Source: Mycobacterium pseudokansasii
GTDB lineage: Bacteria > Actinomycetota > Actinomycetes > Mycobacteriales > Mycobacteriaceae
Length of the DNA stretch: 64,000 nt
Assembly (NCBI RefSeq): GCF_900566075.1
Contig: NZ_UPHU01000001.1
Location: 868,001 to 932,000, forward strand
Direction: 5' to 3'
Shown: in pieces, positions 20,279-29,677 of the stretch
How the letters are laid out: each line of letters begins with the position of its first letter
Position numbering within the stretch: the stretch's first letter is position 1
Position numbers and translations under genes: made by a program
Notes under the pieces: generated by a model
What the model was told of the DNA's origin: nothing
Databases searched by the model: none
What the model saw: the letters and a program-made list of their open reading frames with translations, nothing else

Positions 20279-20553
20279 TTAGCCTTGCGGGCCAGTGCGA
20301 TGCCGATCACCTCGGTCGAATCGGCCCGACGGGGCTGCAACGCGGCCGGCAGCAGGATCTGGGTGACTTTGCAGCCGCGGCAGCGCACCCGCCGCGGCTG
20401 CACGTCGATCGGGTCCGTGCCCAAGCCGCGGATGCGTCGGCGCCTGCCGTGTCCCCACCGCTGCAGGGTGTCGCCGCATCCGCGGCGGGGTCAGCGCATG
20501 GTCCCGTCGGCCAGGTCCTGCTCGGCTGCCTCGGCGGCGCGCACGATGATCAT
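20279..20553 (-). pseudogene. DUF6431 protein, N-terminal part, with nonsense codon
   Basis: Begins MIIVRAAEAAEQDLADGTMR, then TGA where the family has a Cys of a zinc-binding pair, then GCGDTLQRWGHGRRRRIRGLG, RRVRCRGCKVTQILLPAALQ and STEVIGIALARKA. At 20279 it is cut by the IS and resumes at 18274 as NDLGYRRIAVAL. DUF6431 proteins look like transposase or phage-type zinc-ribbon/HTH proteins; their function is unproven. Three separate lesions (stop, IS, inversion) make it dead. Confidence 0.75.
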
Positions 20554-20844
20554 CGAGCGATACGAGTGACATCAGCCATCAGCGTGGTCTATCACGTCCT
20601 CGTCGAGCAAGGGGCCAATTCGTGTTGGGAGTGCCCGGTTCGGAATCGGCTCTGCGCCAGCTGATCTCCCCTGCCGGCAACCGTCACCATGAACACCGAC
20701 CAGGGATCTGGTATCCGCCCGTTCCCGGGCTGCCCCTGGTCGTGGTCATCATGCCGCCGCGCACGACCGCACTTCTCATCCTCACCCACAGACGCTGTGG
20801 TCCCCATACCGGGTGCCGTTCAACACAGGTCCTTAGATAGCCAG
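20554..20844. other. former 5' flank of the DUF6431 gene
   Basis: If the inversion is right, this stretch was originally upstream of the DUF6431 start and would hold its promoter. No gene is supported. Confidence 0.35.
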
Positions 20845-21117
20845 GGCCGCTCGCCATCTACCGTGCGCCGCAGGTTGCGTCGCGCCCGCGATCCCGCTCA
20901 TCTGAACCGGCTCTGGCAACACGGAGCCCAACAGCTGATCCGGCTCAACGCAGACGCGTTCAACGCGCTTGCCAGCACCGGCAACCGGCTGCGCGATACC
21001 CTGACCATTCTGGCCGCCGCGGCCTGGTGGGCACGCTGCCGGCTGGGCATCACCGAGCCCGTATGGACACTCATCGGGCTCTACACCGGCGGGCGCCTCC
21101 TCGCGACGCCCGGCTGA
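20845..21117 (+). pseudogene. DUF6431 protein, C-terminal part
   Basis: Opens with GRSPSTVRRRLRRARDPAHL, a helix-turn-helix-like recognition segment expected right after the RRIAVAL block found on the opposite strand at 18239. It continues LIRLNADAFNAL and TLTILAAAAWWARCRLGI to GGRLLATPG, stop. No start codon or ribosome site of its own. It is the detached 3' half of the same gene. Confidence 0.7.
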
Positions 21118-21517
21118 GCCCCTCCAAAGGCCCGACCCGACGGCCGGGGCCTGGGATGTCGCATGCCCGGCTCCGACCGGCACGATGAACACCAACGCCG
21201 ACCCCACGCCGTCACCGTGAACAACAACACCTCAGCATGAACACCAACTACGGCTGTTCGTCCTCACCGAAAGTGCCGCTCTCATCCCCATTTTGAGCGC
21301 TCGGCAACAGACCTGCAGCCGTGGCAGCGCGATCCGCTCAATCACCGCCGAGAACTCAGTCCACCACCGCTGAGGGTCTACTCTATGAACCGCGGCGACC
21401 GCGGCATATCCAGAAGTCTGCACAAACTCCGAACAATGCCGCGACCACCGCTCCGGACGACCAGCGCAGCCACGCCACAACACGCCAATCCCGAACTACA
21501 GCTGCGGTATTAGCGTG
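21118..21517. other. intergenic / degenerate region
   Basis: No gene supported. A minus-strand frame at 21232-21483 contains AAVHRVDPQRWWTEFSAVIERI, which has protein-like character and may be a transposase remnant, but I cannot assign it. Confidence 0.35.
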
Positions 21518-21745
21518 CTAATGGCCGCCGCCATGGCCGCCGCCATGACCGCCGCCATGACCGCCGCCATGACCGCCGCCGTGGCAGTAGGGGTTATACC
21601 AGGGGCAGCTGGAAGCTGACAGGGAACCTGGTTGGGCGCTGACGTCAGCGGCCGCCCCCAAACCTGCCACGCTTAGGCCAGCGGTCAAGATGGCAATCGC
21701 TGCGGCGAAGCGCCCAGCTTGTATCATACTGTGTTTTTGCCTCAT
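21518..21745 (-). CDS. small exported protein with (HGGG)n tail
   Basis: 75 residues. An N-terminal signal peptide (FAAAIAILTAGLSVAGLGAAA) probably ends near VSAQ. The mature peptide is short: SLSASSCPWYNPYCHGGG followed by HGGG repeats to the C-terminus. Two Cys could form a disulfide, and the spaced histidines could bind copper, nickel or zinc (inference). The tail is encoded by a 12-bp tandem repeat, so its length may vary between strains. Start is at the first or the seventh codon. Confidence 0.6.
   Translation of the reverse strand: MRQKHSMIQAGRFAAAIAILTAGLSVAGLGAAADVSAQPGSLSASSCPWYNPYCHGGGHGGGHGGGHGGGHGGGH
21521..21588. repeat. 12-bp tandem repeat encoding HGGG units
   Basis: About five copies of ATGGCCGCCGCC / ATGACCGCCGCC (plus-strand reading) inside the 3' end of the small exported protein. 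The unit is a multiple of three, so copy changes keep the frame. Confidence 0.8.
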
Positions 21746-22240
21746 ACCCCCAGGTAGTACCCAACGACACCAGTATCTAAACCTGAATCCAACCGATGGG
21801 CTGATGGTGTCGAGCCGCGACCATTTTCGACGTTGATTTTTGGTGGTAGGCCGACCGACATGTCATTTGCCACGAGGATGGGACCACCGGTTGGCCACCA
21901 AACCATGGACCACCGTGTTTGGGTCGGGCGATCGAGCGGCCAAGCACCGGCCGCACTGCCCACCCGAGGCCGCCCACACCTTCTGCAGCACCTCGACGAG
22001 CATCACGAAAAGTGCCCGCGAACAACCCTCGGTGCATCAAGTAGGAATGCCCGCGAAACGGTGATCTACGCCAGGCATGGGTAGTGGGCTGTCGATGTCA
22101 TCACGTGCCCGCCTATCGGGGCAAGCCGCAGACGGTGCGCCGATGAAGGGGGCGACCTGACTCGTGTCAATTTTGACCGACGCGCGCGTCGGCGGCGGTG
22201 ACGACCGGAGTAAGAGCCAGGCCCATGGCGCGCCGAGACG
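21746..22240. other. intergenic region
   Basis: No supported gene. Short frames at 21742-22084 on both strands lack family similarity and convincing ribosome sites. Confidence 0.35.
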
Positions 22241-22957
22241 TCAAAATTTTTGTTGTGCAGGCTCGATCGCGGCGGTCATCGGAGTGGCATGGCCCCTGCG
22301 CCGTCGGTGCAGCATAATGGCTGTGGCCAGAGCCAGGCAGGCGACGGCAGGTGGTAGCAGCGCGTGGTCGCCGATTCGGTTGCCCAGCAGCACACCCGCC
22401 GCCGCGCCAGCGACGAACAGCACCACGGTCGTGGACAGCACGGTGGTTTTCCACTTGTCCACGCCGTGGCGCGAGCTGCGGCCCACCAGCAGCGCGAGGT
22501 CGGTGATGGTGCCGGTGAAGTGCGTGGTGCGAATCGGCATCCCAGAAAAGTTGGAGCTCATCCCATTTTGCAGCCCGCAAGCGCTGGCGGCGAGGGCCGC
22601 TCTGGCGATCGGGTGCTCGACGCCAGCTGCGGCGACTAGCAGCGTGGCCTCAGCCAGCAAGACCGCGGCATGACGCGGGCCGGTCACGGTGCGCGCAGCA
22701 GCCAGCACCGCACCCGCGGCGGCGGCTCCGACAAAAAATGCGGCCACGATCGCCGCGATCATGCGGCCCTGATAAAGAAGCGGATATGTGCTGTGCATAC
22801 CCGCCTTAGTCGTCAAGGCGGTGAGATTCCCTACCGGAAACGCCCACACCAGCAGAGCCACCGAATTGACAAACCCGGCGATGCCAGCGAGCGCCCCGGT
22901 GAAAGCCAGCAGCAATACCGCTGGGTCCCCGGTGCTGGAATCGGGCGAAGTGGCCAT
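22241..22957 (-). CDS. DUF1275 (YoaK-like) membrane protein
   Basis: 238 residues from ATG with AGGAAGAG about 4 nt upstream (an in-frame ATG 45 nt earlier is less likely). Six or so hydrophobic helices. The family signature GLQNGMSSNFSGMPIRTTHFTGTITDLALLVGR lies in the middle (residues about 130-162; quoted here only as a block spanning LQNG to TGTITD). DUF1275 proteins are inner-membrane and of unknown transport role. A CsoR-like operator lies 135 bases upstream. Confidence 0.85.
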   Translation of the reverse strand: MATSPDSSTGDPAVLLLAFTGALAGIAGFVNSVALLVWAFPVGNLTALTTKAGMHSTYPLLYQGRMIAAIVAAFFVGAAAAGAVLAAARTVTGPRHAAVLLAEATLLVAAAGVEHPIARAALAASACGLQNGMSSNFSGMPIRTTHFTGTITDLALLVGRSSRHGVDKWKTTVLSTTVVLFVAGAAAGVLLGNRIGDHALLPPAVACLALATAIMLHRRRRGHATPMTAAIEPAQQKF

Positions 22958-23909
22958 CGTCTCTTCCTGTCTAGTGATCGGCCGGGGCTTATCAGCGATC
23001 ACCTGGTCTCAGTGAAGTACTGGCACCCATTAGCCATGGGCATGCGATCGAACCCCTCGCCCGCATCAAACGGCGAGGCGATGGGTTTAGCGTATACCTC
23101 CATAGGGTATATCACGCATGAGCGTGTGCCTGTTCGACGCTTCGATACGCCGCTGCTGGGTAGTGGTCATGACGTGCTGCACATCGCCGCGCCGCGGGGT
23201 GGATCACGAGTCGGCACACACGGCCTCCAGTCCAGCGGTTGTCTGGCCTTCAGCGCTGCCGCGGTGAGGCGTATGAGCCCGACAGCATCGGTCGGTTACG
23301 GTGCCGACCCGTGGCTGTGGTGGCGGCGGTGGTGTGGTTAGTCGGCAGGCTTCTGATCATTGGCGCGCATAGCACGCTGGACAGTTCGCAGATCGGGTGA
23401 GCCGAGGACGAGCCGCTGTCCACGTGCGGGTGATCAACGTTGAGGGCGAACTCACCACCCAATGACGCCGGCAGCACATGGACAGCATGCGGCGCCCCGC
23501 ACTGGTCTCGACCGCGAAAGGGCGCCAATCAGGCTCAGCTCGCGCACGGCGGGTGCTGGAAACCTGGGGTTACAGCCCGTTGTTGTCACGGCTTGCCTTG
23601 CCTGTCATCGAAGCCCGACCCCCGGTCGACCAGGCTGACTTCTCGGGACGTTTGATGACGCTGCTGGCCGAGGCCATTGGTGTCGACGATGTCTACACGC
23701 ATGGCATGATAGCGCCGATGGTCGCCATCGGCCTGGTTCGTTGCAGGCATTGGAGTGTCTTCGTTATATCAAGGTGGGAGTTCGATCACGAACCAGCTGT
23801 CGCGGATCTCCTTGGCGGAGCGTCCATTGCAGACGTTCGAGCGCAGCCGGGCACACAGTCCCGGTGTCCCTACAACTGGCGGTAACCCGCGGGCGGCGTC
23901 GTCGAGAGC
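22958..23909. other. long region without a supported gene
   Basis: Contains the CsoR-like operator. An open frame at 23478-23885 on the plus strand (VLETWGYSPLLSRLALPVIE, SGRLMTLLAEAIGVDD) looks protein-like in its middle but has no family I recognise and no clear start, and may be a remnant of a gene in the same decayed metal locus. Confidence 0.35.
23093..23111. promoter_or_regulatory. CsoR/RicR-like copper operator
   Basis: TATACC-N7-GGTATA, a perfect 6-base inverted repeat. On the minus strand it reads TATACCCTATGGAGGTATA, very close to the CsoR box pattern TATACCCCTATGGGGTATA that I recall. CsoR-type repressors release such sites on binding Cu(I). It lies between the DUF1275 gene (leftward) and the P-type ATPase remnant (rightward), so either could have been the target. 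Confidence 0.55.
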
Positions 23910-24450
23910 TCTTCGGCAGTGGACGCGTCGATGCTCACCGGAGAATCCATGCCGGTGGAGATCCGGCATGACGACCGAGGGATCGACGCAACGGTAATCG
24001 TCGACGGCCGAAACGAGCGCGCGAATCCTGACCAAGCAGTCCGAGATGCTGCAATCGACGCCGCGCATGGACACGATCCTGCGCAGCAAGACCGGTTCCA
24101 TCACCACCGGCGTGTTGAGACTGTTCGACGTCGTTACCGCCGATGGTGAACAGCCCGATGAGTTGCTGCGACTGCGGGTGCACTCGAGGATGCCTCAGAG
24201 CGCCCCATCGGGAAAGCGATCGCCAAGGGGGCTCGCCGATAAGGTCGGCGAGCTTCCCGCGGTCGAGGGCCCCACCCCACGCAGGGACTCGATCTAGAGG
24301 GCATCATCGACGGTCGCGCCATGGCCGTCGTTCCGGAGCCTCTGCTCGCCGGCTGGTCACAGCGCCTCCCGAAGACCTCACCGCGGCGTGGATCGGCTGG
24401 TCAACCAGCGAAGGCTGATGCACGGCTGGGTCGCCGGCCCCGCAGAGGTC
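23910..24450 (+). pseudogene. P1B-type metal-transporting ATPase remnant
   Basis: Pieces in several frames line up in P-type ATPase order. VDASMLTGESMPVE is the actuator TGES loop. MDTILRSKTGSITTGVLRL is the phosphorylation loop, where DKTGT has become SKTGS and the phosphoacceptor Asp is lost. Then, in a second frame, AGALEDASERPIGKAIAKGA is the nucleotide-binding SEHP motif with His changed to Arg. Then VGELPAVEG and LEGIIDGRAMAV. The transmembrane segments before and after are missing. The gene type (CtpA/B/V-like copper exporter) is inferred from the SEHP-region wording. Confidence 0.75.
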
Positions 24451-24882
24451 GAGGCCGAGCACACGTGCACGTCGTGCCAGCGACCACACCCGCCGCCAGT
24501 GGCCCGGTATCGGTTCGTCGGTCAGGTTCATCGTTGTAATCGACGCGTGTGTTGAAGTCAAAGAAGTTGGGCGCCAACATGTGCAGCGCAGCGGAGCGTC
24601 CCGGCTTACCCGCACGGACGACGGCCTGATTGATGTGCATATCGTCGAAACCCGTCGACGGCTGACGCGGTCCAGGATCGTGGCCACACTGGCCTGGCAC
24701 GTCGGCAGCCAGCGCTTTTACCACCAGCTGCAGATACCGGAATCACCTTGTCCGCCGCTGACGCCGCGGCGGCGATCGCCCATGACGGAGTGGTGGATGA
24801 CCGGTACGACGACCAGGCCAGCCTCATCCTCGCGACACCGGATTCTGCCGGTGTTTCGCCCGCTTCCCGGCGCATAGGACCT
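24451..24882. other. intergenic region upstream of the kinase
   Basis: No gene supported. The kinase frame is open from 24748, but that stretch has no kinase similarity. Confidence 0.3.
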
Positions 24883-26829
24883 ATGATTTTGCCCATGCCG
24901 TTGGCGGTTGGTGAGGTGTTCGCGGGATACACCATTTTGCGGGTGCTCGGTGCGGGCGCGATGGGCACGGTATATTTGGCCCAACATCCGCGCTTGCCGC
25001 GCCGCGACGCCCTGAAGGTGCTCGCGGCTTCCCTCACCGCTGAACCGGAGTACCGGGCCAGGTTCGTGCGCGAATCGGACATTGCAGCCAGCCTGTCGCA
25101 TCCAAACATTCTCGGCATCCATGACCGCGGCGAGTGCGACGGCCAAATTTGGATCGCGATGGATTTTGTCGATGGCACTGATGCAGCCAGGTTGCTGCGC
25201 GAGCGCTATCCCGGCGGGATGCCAGTAGGCCTGGCGGTGCAGATCATTACCGCGATGGCGTCGGCCCTGGATTACGCGCACCAGCGCGGTCTGCTGCATC
25301 GTGATGTCAAACCGGCGAACATCTTGATCGCCGACCCTGGGTCGGAGGCGCAACGGGTGTTTTTGGCCGACTTCGGCATCGCACGGCATTTCGATGACAC
25401 CGCGGGTCTCACCGCCACCAATGTGGCCATGGGTACGGTTGCCTATGCCGCGCCCGAACAGCTGATGGGCCAGCCGGTCGACGGGCGCGCCGATCAGTAT
25501 GCATTGGCCTGCACAGCTTTTCACCTGCTTACCGGGACGCAGCCCTACGACTATCCCAGCGCTGCGGTCGTCATCACCAAACACGTGATGGCCCCGCCGC
25601 CTGCGATCGGCGAATACCGCCCCGAGCTGGCAGCGCTTGAGCCGGTGTTCGTCAGAGCGATGGCCAAGAATCCGGCCGAGCGGTTCACCCGTTGCCACGA
25701 CTTCGCTGCGCAGCTGCAACGCGGGTTGGATTGGGTCGCCGGCAACCCCGCCCGCCAACCCGCACCAAAACCGACCTACGTGGCCAACACCCAAGAGACA
25801 CAAGTTGCGTTCAACGGATACGCGCCCGTCCGGCCGCCATTACCGCCACCGCCATCACCATCACCACCCACCGGTAAGCGACAGGGGCGACGCCCCCGCC
25901 TCGTGGTTGCCGTCGTCGCGGCCATCGCGTTGCTAATCGGAGGGGGCATCTTTGCGGTCATCAAGCTCTCCACACACCAGAGTCCAAACGCTTCCGCACC
26001 TCCGAACAGCGCGGCGCCGACCGCAGCGGGTCCCTTCACCGGCACCTACCGGGGCGACTATGGCCCTGCCATCGGGATCGACGGTGGGCCTGTTGAAGGT
26101 TCGAGGCCATCGACGACCACGTGGGGCGTGCGTTCGGTGTGCCGCCCCACTGGGTGCGTGGCGACGGCGTCACGCGTTGGCGGCGAAACCACGATGCTGT
26201 CGACGATGGTGTTCGACGACGTCGGCGGACGCTGGCTGGCTGTAGGCACCGGCACCGACACGTGCCTCGATGTTCCCGGTGAATTCTGGGTGGTGATGAC
26301 CCTGCAACAACGTCCCGACAGCACCCTGGCTGGCGAAATCAGTAAAACCAGCGCCAATGGCTGCGGCATGAAAAGTCCCGTGACCTTCACACGCACCGGG
26401 GACGTCGACATCAACAGCGTTTCCGACCCTGCGGGCCAGCCGCCACGGGTGGTGTCTCCAGCCGAAGCGCTGCGCGGCCGCTACCACGACACGATCAACT
26501 GGGCGGAAGAGCCCAAACAGGAGTACGACTGGGTGGTCTCCACTCACTGTCTGCGCATGGGGGATCGGTGCATGAGCTACTTCCATGCACCGCCTAATAG
26601 CTCCAAGCCGCTGGTATTTGGCGGCAGAACCTGGGTGTTGTCCAGCGAGGACCACGTGAAGTGCCGAAACGGCGGCACGTCGCATGTGGAAAATACCGCG
26701 GAGTTTGCCCCGCCTCAACCACCGCAGGATCCGATCATTCGGCTCACCGGGCACGGTCACCACCAACAGTCTGGGTCATGCACCCACATCACAGAATTCG
26801 AGGAAACATTCGAGCGCACGGGCGATTGA
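24883..26829 (+). CDS. transmembrane Ser/Thr protein kinase (Pkn family)
   Basis: About 648 residues from [16 protein letters not shown], with AGGA a few bases upstream; 24895 is an alternative start. Hanks-type kinase domain at residues 10-285: glycine loop [20 protein letters not shown] lysine, catalytic [15 protein letters not shown] and YAAPEQL. A Pro-rich linker with [12 protein letters not shown] follows, then one transmembrane helix ([20 protein letters not shown], about residues 345-365). The external domain of about 280 residues has at least eight Cys and resembles the sensor regions of the PknF/PknJ group. Probably autophosphorylates and signals envelope state. No partner gene is adjacent. 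Confidence 0.9.
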   Translation: MILPMPLAVGEVFAGYTILRVLGAGAMGTVYLAQHPRLPRRDALKVLAASLTAEPEYRARFVRESDIAASLSHPNILGIHDRGECDGQIWIAMDFVDGTDAARLLRERYPGGMPVGLAVQIITAMASALDYAHQRGLLHRDVKPANILIADPGSEAQRVFLADFGIARHFDDTAGLTATNVAMGTVAYAAPEQLMGQPVDGRADQYALACTAFHLLTGTQPYDYPSAAVVITKHVMAPPPAIGEYRPELAALEPVFVRAMAKNPAERFTRCHDFAAQLQRGLDWVAGNPARQPAPKPTYVANTQETQVAFNGYAPVRPPLPPPPSPSPPTGKRQGRRPRLVVAVVAAIALLIGGGIFAVIKLSTHQSPNASAPPNSAAPTAAGPFTGTYRGDYGPAIGIDGGPVEGSRPSTTTWGVRSVCRPTGCVATASRVGGETTMLSTMVFDDVGGRWLAVGTGTDTCLDVPGEFWVVMTLQQRPDSTLAGEISKTSANGCGMKSPVTFTRTGDVDINSVSDPAGQPPRVVSPAEALRGRYHDTINWAEEPKQEYDWVVSTHCLRMGDRCMSYFHAPPNSSKPLVFGGRTWVLSSEDHVKCRNGGTSHVENTAEFAPPQPPQDPIIRLTGHGHHQQSGSCTHITEFEETFERTGD

Positions 26830-27170
26830 GGTTAGTTCGTGGCCGGTCGGGGCGCTCGGCGATGCTCCACCTCGCCGAGCGCATTAAGCGGTGAGGAGTC
26901 GGCTGGGATTGACGCGTGGTTGCGCGTGCCGAATTACCTTGCGACGGCACTGTTTGTCCAATTTTCCTATCCCGGCCTGGGTGCCCAATCGCTGCGCTCC
27001 GGAAACCCCGGGGTTTCTTGAAGGCGGTCAGGTTGGGTTATTCGTTCTGCGCGCATTCGGTGCGGTGTCGGACAATCCAGCACGCCGCCCGACAGGGCAC
27101 GCCCTCGCAGCCCGGTATCGTGGCCGATGATCGTGTTATGCACCCCAACGGGCTGGACCTGACCGCCGAT
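26830..27170. other. intergenic region
   Basis: No supported gene between the kinase and the integrase remnant. Confidence 0.35.
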
Positions 27171-27174
27171 CGTG

Positions 27175-27285
27175 GATTGCCGTGGTGGCCAGCACGCGTT
27201 GGACGACGTCCTCCTTGTGAGGGGGTCAGGTAGATCTGCGTGGTGGTCAGTTGTACGTGCCCAAGGCGACTTTGGCACAGTCTCG
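27175..27285 (-). pseudogene. tyrosine recombinase (integrase) C-terminal remnant
   Basis: Reads RLGHVQLTTTQIYLTP, the conserved C-terminal block of tyrosine recombinases with LGH (second catalytic His region) and the Tyr nucleophile in QIYLTP. A one-base shift then gives KEDVVQRVLATTAI. The rest of the enzyme is missing, and the IS21 element starts about 30 bases to the right. It may mark an excised or decayed integrative element. Confidence 0.6.
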
Positions 27286-27374
27286 GCGGCGTTTTGAAGA
27301 TCGAACGCTGTGTTTGTCAACGGCGGCCGAAAATTGACCCCTTTTCGACGGTTGAAAATTGACCCCCTTGGTGT

Positions 27375-28190
27375 TCATTCTTCGGTGGTCGATCCCGGGA
27401 CGCGCCCGAGGTCGCGGTCTTTGATGCGGTAGGAGTCGCCTTTGAGGGCGATGACTTCGGCGTGGTGGACGAGGCGGTCGATCATGGCCGCGGCTACGAC
27501 GTCGTCGCCGAACACTTCGCCCCAGCGGCCGAACGGTTTGTTGGAGGTGACGATCAGGCTGGCCCGCTCGTAGCGCGATGACACCAACTGAAAGAACAGG
27601 TTGGCGGCTTCGGGTTCGAAGGGGATGTAGCCGACTTCGTCAATGACGAGCAGTGGGTAGCGTCCCAGCCGGAGGAGTTCGGGTTGAAGCCGCCCGCCGT
27701 GGTGGGCTTCGGCTAGCCGGGCGACCCATTCGGAGGCGGTGGCGAACAACACCCGGTGGCCGGCCTGACAGGCCCGGATCGCGATTCCGATCGCCAAGTG
27801 GGTCTTGCCGGTGCCCGGCGGCCCCAGGAAGACCACGTTGTCACGGGCGGTGACGAAGTCCAGGGTGCCCAGGTGCGCGATCAGGTCACGTTTGAGGCCG
27901 CGGGCATGGTCGAAGTCGAACTCCTCCAACGACTTCCGCGATGGGAACCGGGCCGCGCGGATGCGGCCCTCACCGCCATGGGACTCGCGAGCCGAAACCT
28001 CGCGCTGCAGACAGGCCACCAGGAATTCCTCATGAGTCCAGGATTCGGTGCGGGCCCGCTCGGCCAATCGGGCGACTGCTTCGCGCATCGTGGGTGCTTT
28101 CAGGGCGCGGGTCAAAAAGCTGATCTCGGCACTCAGGTCCCGGTGGTTCGAGGACGCCACGGTCGTGCGCGTGGTTTTGGTGGTGGTCAT
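27375..28190 (-). CDS. istB: IS21 helper ATPase IstB
   Basis: 271 residues. AAA+ ATPase with Walker A FLGPPGTGKTHLA near residue 123 and Walker B LLVIDEVGYIPF, followed by the sensor-I VTSNKPFGRWGEVFGD typical of IstB. It directs and stimulates IstA at the target site. Start ATG overlaps the istA stop (ATGA). Intact. Confidence 0.93.
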   Translation of the reverse strand: MTTTKTTRTTVASSNHRDLSAEISFLTRALKAPTMREAVARLAERARTESWTHEEFLVACLQREVSARESHGGEGRIRAARFPSRKSLEEFDFDHARGLKRDLIAHLGTLDFVTARDNVVFLGPPGTGKTHLAIGIAIRACQAGHRVLFATASEWVARLAEAHHGGRLQPELLRLGRYPLLVIDEVGYIPFEPEAANLFFQLVSSRYERASLIVTSNKPFGRWGEVFGDDVVAAAMIDRLVHHAEVIALKGDSYRIKDRDLGRVPGSTTEE

Positions 28191-29446
28191 GACACCAGCC
28201 CGCCTTCGCCGAGATCGATGCCCAGGGCGGTGTCGTAGTCGGCCAGCGCCCGCTGTTCCACGCTGATCTGATCCGCAGGTTCACGCACCGGACGCAGCGC
28301 GCCGATGCGGTTGCAGCGCAGCATGTTCGCCGCCGCGCGGTGTTCGGGGTCGGTGATGGTTTGATGCCACGCCCACACCCGCTCGTGATCGGCGACCAGC
28401 TTGCCTTCGCAGAACACCCGTACCCGGTCCAGATCAGCCAGGACCTCGATGCGCCGCCCGATCACGCCCGGGTGCACGGAGTAGTCGTTGGAGTCCAACC
28501 GCACGTAGTGATCGCGCGCCAGCCGTGTGGTGGCGCGCCAACCGGTCGCCGGCGCCACCGGCGGCAGCGCCAGCATGGCCTGACGGTCCGCGCCGATGCG
28601 CTCGGTCGGGGCGCAGCCCAGTACCCGGCGGGTCCGCCGATTCACCGTCTGCAGCCACTGCTGGAGTTGGTGGTTGAAATCGCCGGGACCGCTGAAGGTT
28701 CGGCCCGGCAGAAACGAGCGCTCCAAGTAGTCATGGGCGCGTTCGATGATGCCCTTGTGCTCGGGTTCTCGAGGTTTGAGGACCACCACCTTCGCACCCA
28801 GAACCCCGCGGAACGCCTGACACTGGCCGGTGAGCTCGACCCGGCCTGAGCGCCAGCGTCCGATCGCGCCCTCCCCGTCCCAGACCAGGGTGCGCGGCAC
28901 CGCCCCCAGCGCGTGGATCAACTGCCACCACCCGGCGAACAGATCCTCAGCGCACCGCGACGGAACCAAGATCGCGGCCAGCCACCGCGAATACCCGCAC
29001 ACCATCGTCAGCACCGGAAGCTGCATCGGGGTACGGACCTGCCCATAGCCGACTGGGACCGTGGTCGGTGGGAACCAGAAGTCGCACTGGGCGATCTCGC
29101 CGGCCTCATACGTCGTACGCCCCGCCGGGTCCGGCGGCAAAAACGCCGGCCGCAACTCCCGCACGCGCTCCTTGAACACCGTCATCCCCCGCGTCCAGCC
29201 GACCCGCTCGGCGATCACCGTCGCTGGCATCGTCGGCACCGCCTTGAGCTGGGCACGGATCGCGTCTTCGAATGCATCCACCGCAGAGCCCGCCGGTTTG
29301 CGCTCATACTTCGGCGGGCCCTCAGCGGCCAACGCCGAGCGCACCGTATTGCGCGAGATGTTCAACGTCCTGGCGATCGTCTTGATCGGCAACCCTTCCG
29401 CTCGATGCAACCTGCGGATCTCAGCCCAGTCCTCCACAGCTAACAA
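28187..29446 (-). CDS. istA: IS21 transposase IstA
   Basis: 419 residues. N-terminal helix-turn-helix GLPIKTIARTLNISRNTVRSA, then an rve-type DDE core: AQCDFWFPP (first Asp), VWDGEGAIGRW (second Asp) and EHKGIIERAHDYLERSF (Glu). C-terminal region NDYSVHPGVIGRRIEVLADL. Complete and likely functional with the downstream IstB. Confidence 0.93.
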   Translation of the reverse strand: MLAVEDWAEIRRLHRAEGLPIKTIARTLNISRNTVRSALAAEGPPKYERKPAGSAVDAFEDAIRAQLKAVPTMPATVIAERVGWTRGMTVFKERVRELRPAFLPPDPAGRTTYEAGEIAQCDFWFPPTTVPVGYGQVRTPMQLPVLTMVCGYSRWLAAILVPSRCAEDLFAGWWQLIHALGAVPRTLVWDGEGAIGRWRSGRVELTGQCQAFRGVLGAKVVVLKPREPEHKGIIERAHDYLERSFLPGRTFSGPGDFNHQLQQWLQTVNRRTRRVLGCAPTERIGADRQAMLALPPVAPATGWRATTRLARDHYVRLDSNDYSVHPGVIGRRIEVLADLDRVRVFCEGKLVADHERVWAWHQTITDPEHRAAANMLRCNRIGALRPVREPADQISVEQRALADYDTALGIDLGEGGLVS

Positions 29447-29594
29447 CTCCCTTCTCCTCTCGGCTCGTAAGCCGAGACTCAGACGAAGGGGGTCAAAATT
29501 CGGGCGTCGACACGGGGTCAGTTTTCAGGCGTCGCCGACAGCGTTGGCCGGCCCAAGCCGCGTGGTGGCGGGCCTGCTAGGAGTGCCGTGTGCT

Positions 29595-29614
29595 CGAGGG
29601 ACTTTCCCAATCGC
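29595..29614 (+). promoter_or_regulatory. DosR-like box
   Basis: CGAGGGACTTTCCCAATCG matches the core GGGACTTT of the DosR/DevR operator consensus. It lies about 65 bases upstream of the small gene at 29678, just outside the IS21 right end. A weaker GAGGGACTGC copy lies at 29661. Confidence 0.55.
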
Positions 29615-29677
29615 CGGCATGGTAGTGCGGTAGCGTCAAGAATCCTGATCTGTCGATGCCGAGGGACTGCTCGCAGT

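Larger units (their letters stand above)
18239..20844. other. inferred inverted segment splitting a DUF6431 gene
   Basis: The 5' part of a DUF6431 gene runs leftward from 20553 to 18239 (interrupted by the IS), ending at NDLGYRRIAVAL. The 3' part starts at 20845 on the opposite strand with GRSPSTVRRRLRRARD. The two fit end to end as one coding frame. A single inversion of this segment of a rightward gene gives exactly this arrangement. Without the IS the inverted piece is about 600 bases. Confidence 0.7.
27315..29540 (-). mobile_element. IS21-family insertion sequence, complete
   Basis: 2226 bp. Both ends start TGTC and end an internal 27-base repeat with GACCCC (left 27315-27341, right 29514-29540), with further GACCCC copies inside, as is usual for IS21 multiple terminal repeats. 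It contains istA and istB overlapping by 4 bases. No clear target duplication: the flanks are GTGTT and GCGTT. Confidence 0.85.

Noticed and set aside
21521..21588. CRISPR-like repeat array
   Set aside because: The units are 12 bp with no spacers and encode an HGGG protein tail.
23478..23885. A 135-codon gene on the plus strand
   Set aside because: Only its middle looks protein-like, and start, ribosome site and family are all lacking; described as part of the gene-free region instead.
27306..29548. Target-site duplication of the IS21 element
   Set aside because: The flanks GTGTT and GCGTT differ, so no duplication can be claimed.
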